This document shows positions 1 to 4,308 of a DNA stretch of 6,828 nt, in pieces (positions within the stretch are counted from its first letter, which is position 1; each line of letters begins with the position of its first letter). The notes under the pieces are model-generated. The model saw only the letters and a program-made list of their open reading frames with translations, ran no database searches and was not told the DNA's origin. This DNA is from an uncultured bacterium (GTDB lineage Bacteria > Actinomycetota > Coriobacteriia > Coriobacteriales > Coriobacteriaceae). A program made the translations under genes and the position numbers. The stretch is from the NCBI GenBank assembly GCA_905215205.1, contig CAJMPK010000080.1, forward strand, positions 1-6,828. Reading direction: 5' to 3'.

Positions 1-40
1 GGCCTATTCGCTCAATGTGTTCGGCTGAGATCGGAAATCA

Positions 41-100
41 ACCAGTCGCTTGCGACGTTCTTTAATGACTAGTCGCTTAAGAACGTCGCAGGCGACTAGT
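41..100. repeat. Nested palindrome overlapping the manO stop codon; possible bidirectional terminator
   Basis: Bases 41-62 pair with 79-100 over 22 positions with only two non-Watson-Crick positions, around a 16-nt loop. Each arm is itself a small palindrome: GTCGC-TT-GCGAC at 45-56 and GTCGC-AG-GCGAC at 85-96. A competing perfect 9-bp stem, ACTAGTCGC (68-76) with GCGACTAGT (92-100), shares the right arm. The manO stop (96-98) lies in the stem. The T-tract is poor on both sides (minus-strand continuation TGATTTCCG), so an ordinary intrinsic terminator is possible but not clear. A dispersed palindromic repeat or a protein-binding site are alternatives. Confidence 0.7.
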
Positions 101-494
101 TGCCTTTGTGGAAGAGGTTTTTGATGACGGAGGGGATGCTCTTGGCGCCCTTGGCCGTCACATCGATAAAGTCGGGCGAACGCACGAGCTTATCCTCGTC
201 AACGTACTTGCGGACAGCACGAAGCGTCTCTTTGTCGTCGCGCGTCGAAAACGTAAAGTGACCGTTGTCCTTGGTGAAGATGGCAAAACGCGTGATCTTC
301 TTGGTGCCGCGTAAAACCTCGGCGGCGATATAGTCGACCTCGTCCCACGGGATTTGAATATAATCCTCGGGATTGCGCTCGTTGTAATACTCGAACGCCT
401 TATTGCCCACCATCACGTTACCGTGGCTGGTAAGCCCCATCAGGCAGGTTGCCGGCGTTGCCAGATCGACCGTGCTGTTCTGAGATTGCGCCAT
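96..494 (-). CDS. manO: ManO family protein (DUF956), accessory to the mannose PTS
   Basis: This 132-residue soluble protein belongs by sequence pattern to the DUF956/ManO family, which is found almost only at the end of mannose-type PTS operons in Gram-positive bacteria. Family-like stretches are HGNVMVGNKAFEYYN (24-38), YIQIPWDEVDYIAAEV (45-60), ITRFAIFTKDNGHFTFS (67-83) and a basic C-terminus. There is no signal peptide or membrane segment. I chose the ATG at 494 over one 17 codons upstream because GGAGGGCGAGG (510-500) lies just before it, and because the longer form would run back into the terminator-like hairpin. The gene is last in the PTS operon, 120 nt after the IID gene and beyond that hairpin, so it may be expressed less than the transporter. 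The stop codon (96-98) lies inside a second palindrome. The biochemical role is unknown; a regulatory or accessory role in mannose-PTS expression has been proposed for the family. Confidence 0.88.
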   Translation of the reverse strand: MAQSQNSTVDLATPATCLMGLTSHGNVMVGNKAFEYYNERNPEDYIQIPWDEVDYIAAEVLRGTKKITRFAIFTKDNGHFTFSTRDDKETLRAVRKYVDEDKLVRSPDFIDVTAKGAKSIPSVIKNLFHKGN

Positions 495-510
495 GCGCGC
501 CTCGCCCTCC

Positions 511-558
511 AAATAAAACAATCGGACCGCATCCAGTGTACCCACCGGGTGCGGTCCG
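511..558 (-). terminator. Terminator/attenuator hairpin between the IID gene and manO
   Basis: On the minus strand CGGACCGCACCC (558-547) pairs with GGATGCGGTCCG (534-523). This gives 12 bp with one G-T pair and a 12-nt loop, followed directly by the T-rich ATTGTTTTATTT (522-511). This is the best intrinsic terminator shape in the window. It lies inside the apparent operon, and the manO ribosome-binding site starts at 510, immediately after the T-tract. Partial termination that sets a lower manO level is the likely role. Confidence 0.72.
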
Positions 559-614
559 TTTCAATGGCTCAAAAGCCCTTGCCTAGCAATTCTCGGTCTT
601 AAGCCGAAACGTGC

Positions 615-1535
615 TTACATGAAGCCGCAGACGCGACCGATGATGCCGATGGCGAAGAGAGCCAGGATGATGACGATCGGGCTGACCTTCTTCTTGAGGA
701 GCTTGCAGACCAGCAGGGTCAGGCACACGGCGGCAAGGCCGGGGATGAGCTGATCGAGGTTGGCCTGAAGCGTGGTAACCTTCACCTGATCAAGGGCGTT
801 AGCACCGATGGAGTTATACATCGTCAGTGCTTCCTTGACACCCTCAGAACCGGAGGGCAGGTTAGCCCAGTCGATAAAGGCGCCAGCAGACTGCGTGACC
901 CTGGAGACGACCGGGGTGAAGGAGATGGACACCCAGCGCTCGACCAGGGCGCCGATGATGAACATACCCAAGATGGAAGCACCCTCGGTGACCTTGCCCA
1001 TCAGACCGCCGGAGAGGTCCTTGGCGATGGAGGAGCCGACCTTGTAGCCAAACTCCTGCGTGTACCACAGGAAGGCGTAACGGATGATGTTCCACGCGAA
1101 GAAGAACAGCAGCGGACCGGCGATGCTGCCGGACAGGGCCAGGGAAGCGCCCAGAGCGCCCAGAATCGGGCGAAGGGTGAACCAGAAGGCGGGGTCGCCG
1201 ACGCCGGCGAGCGGGCCCATCATACCGACCTTGACGCCTTGAATGGCGACGTCGTCAATCGGAGCACCGTTGGCGCGCTCCTCCTCGAGAGCGAGGGTAA
1301 CGCCAATGACGGGGGCGGAAACATAGGGGTGGGTGTTATAGAACTCCAGGTGGCGCTTAAGAGCGGCAATCTGGTCATCCTTGCTGGTGTAGAGCTTCTT
1401 GATCGCAGGGATCATTGCGAAGCACCAGCCGCCGTTCTGCATACGCTCGTAGTTCCACGAGCCCTGAAGGAACTGATGACGGAAGCAAACCTTCTTGCGG
1501 TCAGCCTTGGTGAGCTGAATCTTGTTCTCTGCCAT
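615..1535 (-). CDS. manZ: PTS mannose/fructose/sorbose-family transporter subunit IID
   Basis: Membrane subunit IID (306 aa) that forms the sugar channel with IIC. The family signature GPLAGVGDPAFWFTLRP is at about residues 107-123. The cytoplasmic N-terminal half carries the conserved FLQGSWNYERMQNGGW (22-37). Hydrophobic segments lie at about 124-158, 186-199, 264-279 and 286-304. The 60-odd residues between the second and third segments are polar and probably exposed. The length is that of Gram-positive ManN proteins and longer than E. coli ManZ (about 285). I start at ATG 1535, not at GTG 1544: the GTG sits one base from the SD GGAGGGG (1552-1546), whereas the ATG has a 10-nt spacer. The SD overlaps the TAG stop of the preceding IIC gene, which suggests translational coupling. 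Exact substrate is not readable from sequence; mannose/glucose is likely given manO. Gram-positive naming would be manN. Confidence 0.95.
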   Translation of the reverse strand: MAENKIQLTKADRKKVCFRHQFLQGSWNYERMQNGGWCFAMIPAIKKLYTSKDDQIAALKRHLEFYNTHPYVSAPVIGVTLALEEERANGAPIDDVAIQGVKVGMMGPLAGVGDPAFWFTLRPILGALGASLALSGSIAGPLLFFFAWNIIRYAFLWYTQEFGYKVGSSIAKDLSGGLMGKVTEGASILGMFIIGALVERWVSISFTPVVSRVTQSAGAFIDWANLPSGSEGVKEALTMYNSIGANALDQVKVTTLQANLDQLIPGLAAVCLTLLVCKLLKKKVSPIVIILALFAIGIIGRVCGFM

Positions 1536-1551
1536 ATGTATCACTCCCCTC

Positions 1552-2370
1552 CTACTCGTAATCGTTCAGAATGTCGCCGAGCGGGTCACCGGAGCCGCCG
1601 CCCATGCCGCCACCCTGCTTGGCCAGATCCTTAAGGCCAAGGTAGATGAGGGCAAGGGAGATGCCGATGAGGCCAAGGGCGATCAGCGTGAGCTGAGGGA
1701 TGGCAGCAAGGACAAAGCCGAGGATGAAGAACGGCCAGGTCTCCTTGGTGGCCATCATGTTGATGACCATGGCGTAACCGACGGAAGCGACCATGCCGCC
1801 GCCGACAGCCATACCGCCGGACAGCCAGTCGGGCATAGCGTTAAGCGCGTTGGTAACAGCCTCGGCCGGGATGATGCACAGAAGCACTGCCGGGATGGCG
1901 ATACGAAGGCCCTGCATGAGGATAGCAGCGTACTGCCAGCGCTCGATGCCGGAGAAGTCGCCCTTCTCGGCGCAACCGTCCATGGCGTGAGCGATAGCGG
2001 TAGCCAGGGTACGGCAGATCATGGTCAGGAACAAACCAGCGACCGACAGCGGGACGGCGACGGCGATGGCGGCGGTAACGGCCTTGGCCGAGTCGGTGGC
2101 GCCGCCGTTGAGGGCGAGCACCATGATGATCGAAGAAGCGACCGAGGCCAGAGCGGCGTCAGGCGCGACAGCGGCGCCAACGTTAGCCCAGCCAAGGGCC
2201 ATCATCTGGAGCGAACCGCCCAGGAGGATGCCCTCCTGAAGGTGACCGGTTACGAGACCGATAAGCGTGCATGCCACGAGCGGCTGATGGAACTGGAACT
2301 CATCCAGAATGCCTTCCATACCGGCAAGCAACGCGACAATCGCAACAAGCAGAATAGTGATTGCAGACAT
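1552..2370 (-). CDS. manY: PTS mannose/fructose/sorbose-family transporter subunit IIC
   Basis: Membrane subunit IIC (272 aa), which carries much of the sugar-binding site of mannose-class PTS permeases. It is hydrophobic along nearly its whole length, starting MSAITILLVAIVALLAGMEG. Family-typical motifs are GHLQEGILLGGSLQMMALGW (42-61) and ANVGAAVAPDAALASV (62-77). A late pair of membrane segments lies at about 213-246. It ends in a glycine-rich linker (253-260) and GDPLGDILNDY (261-271), a tail style I associate with Gram-positive ManM proteins rather than E. coli ManY (266 aa). The ATG at 2370 follows AAGGAGGG (2386-2379) with an 8-nt spacer. The gene is 18 nt downstream of the IIAB stop and ends within the IID ribosome-binding site, so the three PTS genes are clearly co-transcribed. 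No frameshift or missing segment is seen. Confidence 0.95.
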   Translation of the reverse strand: MSAITILLVAIVALLAGMEGILDEFQFHQPLVACTLIGLVTGHLQEGILLGGSLQMMALGWANVGAAVAPDAALASVASSIIMVLALNGGATDSAKAVTAAIAVAVPLSVAGLFLTMICRTLATAIAHAMDGCAEKGDFSGIERWQYAAILMQGLRIAIPAVLLCIIPAEAVTNALNAMPDWLSGGMAVGGGMVASVGYAMVINMMATKETWPFFILGFVLAAIPQLTLIALGLIGISLALIYLGLKDLAKQGGGMGGGSGDPLGDILNDYE

Positions 2371-2388
2371 GTATCGGACCCTCCTTTA

Positions 2389-3378
2389 CTATGCTTGAGC
2401 GGCCAGTTCGGCCTTAGCTTTCTTCAACATGGCGTCGAGATCCTCGGAGGAATCCGAAGGAACCTTGCGGACCTCGAACTTGACGCCCTTGGCCTTGAGG
2501 GCCTCGAGAGTCTTGACGTCGTCATCGCCCATGGCGACGGCGTTGGTGACGACGACCTTGCCCTTGGAGTGAGCCATGGAACCGATGTTGACTTCCTTGA
2601 TGTCGACGCCGGCCTCGATGGCCCTGAGCAGATCCTGCGGGTTCTCGAAGAGCAGCATGGCCTTGGTGTCACCAAAGCGCGTGTCCTTGACGACCTCGGC
2701 CATCTTCTTGATGGGCACGACGTTGGCATGGACTCCCGGAGGGGCAGCCTGCTCGATCATGGTCTTGCGGAGCTCGTCGTGAGCAACGCCGTCGGAAACC
2801 ACGATGATGCGGTTGGGGTTGATCTGCTTGGTCCACGTGGTGGCCACCTGACCATGCAGCAGACGGGTGTCGATACGGACGTGGGCAATCTTGATGTGCC
2901 CATCGCCGATGACCGTTCCCGGAGGAATGGCGCCTGCAGGAGCAGCGGCGGCCGCAGCCGGCTTCTTCTCCTCGGGCTCCAGAGACTCGGGCTTGACGCG
3001 CACGCCAGCCTTAGCCTCAGTCACGAGATGTTTTGCGATCGCATGTGCAGTGTTCTTTGCGTCAAAGCGCTGCGAATATGCCTCGATGAGCATAGGCAGG
3101 TTGACACCGGTGACGATAGCCCAGGAATCGTGGCCCTCGATGAGCCCGCTGATCTGGTTGAACGGCGTGCCGCCCCACAGATCAACGAGGAAGAGCACCT
3201 GCTCCTGGTCCTCGAAGGAAGCGATTGCTTCCTCGACCTTGGCACGGAAGTCGTCGGGGCCCATGCTCGGCTCGAGCGAGACCACGGCAACAGACGGCTG
3301 ATCGCCAAAGACCATCGAGCCCGTCTGCTTGATTCCAGCTGCCAAGTCCCCATGGCTAGCAAGAACAATACTTACCAT
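2389..3378 (-). CDS. manX: PTS mannose-family fused subunit IIAB
   Basis: Cytoplasmic phosphotransfer protein (329 aa) with a IIA domain (about 1-125), an Ala/Pro/Glu-rich linker (about 130-155, including six alanines in a row) and a IIB domain (about 160-329). The IIA phosphorylation site is His9 in IVLASHGDLA. The IIB site is His175 in RIDTRLLHGQV, matching the E. coli ManX pair His10/His175. LWGGTPFNQ (67-75) is typical of IIA. It takes phosphate from HPr and passes it to the sugar bound by IIC/IID. A GTG at 3381 is also in frame, but ATG 3378 has the better 7-nt spacing from AAGGAGG (3392-3386). An ATG at 3383 is followed at once by TGA and is not a start. It is the first gene of the operon, preceded by an AT-rich control region and a leader that may mask this ribosome-binding site. 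Gram-positive naming would be manL. Confidence 0.96.
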   Translation of the reverse strand: MVSIVLASHGDLAAGIKQTGSMVFGDQPSVAVVSLEPSMGPDDFRAKVEEAIASFEDQEQVLFLVDLWGGTPFNQISGLIEGHDSWAIVTGVNLPMLIEAYSQRFDAKNTAHAIAKHLVTEAKAGVRVKPESLEPEEKKPAAAAAAPAGAIPPGTVIGDGHIKIAHVRIDTRLLHGQVATTWTKQINPNRIIVVSDGVAHDELRKTMIEQAAPPGVHANVVPIKKMAEVVKDTRFGDTKAMLLFENPQDLLRAIEAGVDIKEVNIGSMAHSKGKVVVTNAVAMGDDDVKTLEALKAKGVKFEVRKVPSDSSEDLDAMLKKAKAELAAQA

Positions 3379-3386
3379 CACATAAC

Positions 3387-3427
3387 CTCCTTTTTGTCTA
3401 CGTAATTCCTACACGACATGAAAGGAG
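3387..3427 (-). promoter_or_regulatory. Leader element able to sequester the IIAB Shine-Dalgarno
   Basis: In the transcript, CTCCTTT (3427-3421) is perfectly complementary to AAAGGAG (3393-3387), the core of the IIAB ribosome-binding site, over 7 bp with a 27-nt loop. Inside the loop, short pairings (TGT with ACA, CGT with ACG) could stabilise the fold. If formed, it would block ribosome access to the first PTS gene. Pairing between an SD and upstream pyrimidines can arise by chance, so regulatory function is inference. Confidence 0.35.
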
Positions 3428-3448
3428 TATAGCTGTTTGGTTTGTGGA

Positions 3449-3477
3449 ATTATAGCTAAATTCGTAAAAGGTTGCAT
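3449..3477 (-). promoter_or_regulatory. Candidate sigma-70-type promoter of the mannose PTS operon
   Basis: On the minus strand a perfect -10 TATAAT lies at 3454-3449. A weak -35 ATGCAA (3477-3472; 3 of 6 to TTGACA) lies at a 17-nt spacing. Transcription would start near 3442 and give a leader of about 64 nt before the IIAB ATG. A second -10-like TATACT (3431-3426), in the repeated context AGCTATAMT, lies 23 nt downstream. The weak -35 suggests activator dependence; the GTTTAAAC box centred about 44 nt upstream of the predicted start is a candidate activator site. Confidence 0.5.
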
Positions 3478-3479
3478 TA

Positions 3480-3491
3480 TTTGTTTAAACG
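3480..3491. promoter_or_regulatory. GTTTAAAC box, PTS-proximal copy
   Basis: The 12-mer TTTGTTTAAACG contains the 8-bp palindrome GTTTAAAC (3483-3490). It lies just upstream of the predicted -35, in an activator-like position. An identical 12-mer occurs at 3643-3654, 163 bp away. The binding protein is unknown. Confidence 0.35.
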
Positions 3492-3642
3492 TCCAAGTTT
3501 GTTACTAATTGATTACGTCGCTGTTTTTCGACTCATTACCCGCCAAAGCGTCGCTCATCAAGCCATGTATTTTACAGACACAAGCATGCTGTTCATTAAT
3601 ATCGGTTTTAGACAAGTGCGAATGCGCTCGTACTGCCACTAT

Positions 3643-3654
3643 TTTGTTTAAACG
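3643..3654. promoter_or_regulatory. GTTTAAAC box, distal copy
   Basis: Second exact copy of TTTGTTTAAACG (palindrome at 3646-3653) in the same spacer, 163 bp upstream of the proximal copy in the sense of PTS transcription. The bases around the two copies otherwise differ. Two identical 12-mers in a few hundred bases of AT-rich spacer suggest a paired operator, but the core is AT-rich, so chance is not excluded. Confidence 0.3.
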
Positions 3655-3705
3655 GACATGGCTTGACTATTTTCATGACTTATGGTCTACGAAACCACTC
3701 AAAAT

Positions 3706-3772
3706 AGTTGCGGTGGAATAGTTCTTGTTTAAGAGCCAGAAGGCTGGATTTAGGAACTATTCCACCGCAACT
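3706..3772 (-). terminator. 19-bp perfect hairpin downstream of hypA
   Basis: AGTTGCGGTGGAATAGTTC (3706-3724) is exactly complementary to 3754-3772, with a 29-nt spacer. The spacer holds a further small stem, AGCC-AGAA-GGCT (3733-3744). On the minus strand the stem starts 11 nt after the hypA stop and is followed by ATTTTGAG, a short T-tract, so it can act as the hypA terminator and insulate the PTS promoter. The stem is longer than a terminator needs. A dispersed palindromic repeat or a structured RNA is an alternative. Confidence 0.68.
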
Positions 3773-3783
3773 TATGGGGGATC

Positions 3784-4212
3784 CTAGGCGATGTGGAGGG
3801 GGTTGGCGGCGTCGACGGCGTCGGGGACGTCGGAAGGGCCGTCGGGGACAGCGTCTGCCGGATCCTCGTCGGGGGTCTCGATCTGCTTGATCATGACCTC
3901 CTGGCCCTGCAGCAGGTATGTTTCGCCGCTGCCGCAATGGGGGCAGGTCTTGCCGTGCTCGACTGTCGCATAGTCGCGGCCGCACGCCTCGCAATGAGTC
4001 ACGGCCTCGACAGGTTCCACAATAAGCTCCGCACCCTGCGTGATGGACTTTTTATCTGCCGCCCAGCGCCAAGCGTCGAGCAGCAAGTCGGGAACGACGC
4101 CCGAGACCTCGCCCAGCAGCAGCGTGACGCTCGAAACGCGACTCACGCCATTGGCGCGCGCCACGTTCTCGACATCGCGAATAATGTGATAGACGATTCC
4201 CAATTCATGCAA
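3784..4212 (-). CDS. hypA: Hydrogenase nickel-incorporation protein HypA
   Basis: Small cytoplasmic metallochaperone (142 aa) that, with HypB, delivers nickel to the large subunit of [NiFe] hydrogenase. The N-terminus reads MHELGIVYHII; His2 is the known nickel ligand of the family. The zinc site is two CxxC pairs, C74-E-A-C77 and C90-P-H-C93. The start is TTG at 4212: it restores the conserved M-H-E and has GAAAGG (4226-4221) 8 nt upstream. The ATG at 4208 is out of frame. The usual family length is about 113-120 residues. Here about 28 extra residues form an acidic tail (DEDPADAVPDGPSDVPDAVD) with VPD repeated seven residues apart. No hypB or hydrogenase gene is visible. The gene lies 96 nt downstream of an Fe-S flavoprotein on the same strand, beyond a hairpin, and is followed by a strong hairpin. 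I see no clear promoter of its own. Confidence 0.93.
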   Translation of the reverse strand: MHELGIVYHIIRDVENVARANGVSRVSSVTLLLGEVSGVVPDLLLDAWRWAADKKSITQGAELIVEPVEAVTHCEACGRDYATVEHGKTCPHCGSGETYLLQGQEVMIKQIETPDEDPADAVPDGPSDVPDAVDAANPLHIA

Positions 4213-4257
4213 GGTAGAAACCTTTCAACAACGGTTGATGCGATGCAAACTCAAAGC

Positions 4258-4293
4258 AAGGGGACGGCGAAATCTAGTCTGCGCCGTCCCCTT
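4258..4293 (-). terminator. Hairpin downstream of the Fe-S flavoprotein gene
   Basis: AAGGGGACGGCG (4258-4269) and CGCCGTCCCCTT (4282-4293) form a perfect 12-bp stem with a 12-nt loop. On the minus strand the stem begins 15 nt after the flavoprotein stop and is followed by GCTTTGAGTTTG, which is moderately T-rich without a clean T-run. It is probably a factor-independent terminator or a 3'-end stabiliser. Some read-through could supply hypA, which lacks an obvious promoter. Confidence 0.65.
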
Positions 4294-4308
4294 ACCCGCC
4301 ATGGTTAC

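Larger units (their letters stand above)
3379..3705. other. Intergenic control region between hypA and the PTS operon; no gene seen
   Basis: About 330 bases, visibly more AT-rich than the flanking genes. Contents: the IIAB ribosome-binding site and leader hairpin, the candidate promoter and the two GTTTAAAC boxes. A 70-codon plus-strand reading frame (3509-3721) has no convincing ribosome-binding site, no recognisable protein pattern, and ends inside the hypA hairpin, so I do not call it. I see no tRNA, no riboswitch I recognise and no transposon ends. Confidence 0.75.

Noticed and set aside
495..545. Longer ManO with 17 extra N-terminal residues starting at 545
   Set aside because: The upstream ATG lies within the terminator-like hairpin and lacks a ribosome-binding site. 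The ATG at 494 has a strong one and fits the family length.
566..607. Small hairpins GGCT-CAAA-AGCC (566-577) and TCGG...CCGA (593-607) between the IID gene and manO
   Set aside because: Stems of only 4-5 bp are expected by chance. The 511-558 hairpin is the convincing structure in this spacer.
1522..3405. 627-codon open frame on the plus strand opposite the PTS genes
   Set aside because: It is the antisense shadow of IIAB, IIC and IID in GC-rich DNA. Its translation is low-complexity (H, D, G, R rich), and it crosses three well-supported genes.
3480..3494. Possible cre (CcpA) site overlapping the proximal GTTTAAAC box
   Set aside because: The central CG and flanking positions of the cre consensus do not fit, and CcpA regulation is not established for this type of organism.
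3623..3638. Sigma-54-like TGGCA-N8-GCA on the minus strand upstream of the PTS operon
   Set aside because: GG and GC are correctly spaced, but four of the twelve consensus positions differ. It lies about 245 nt from the IIAB start, no LevR/ManR-type activator is visible, and sigma-54 is not expected in actinobacteria.
3509..3721. 70-codon plus-strand frame in the hypA-PTS spacer
   Set aside because: No convincing ribosome-binding site, no protein pattern, AT-rich regulatory DNA, and it ends inside the hypA hairpin.
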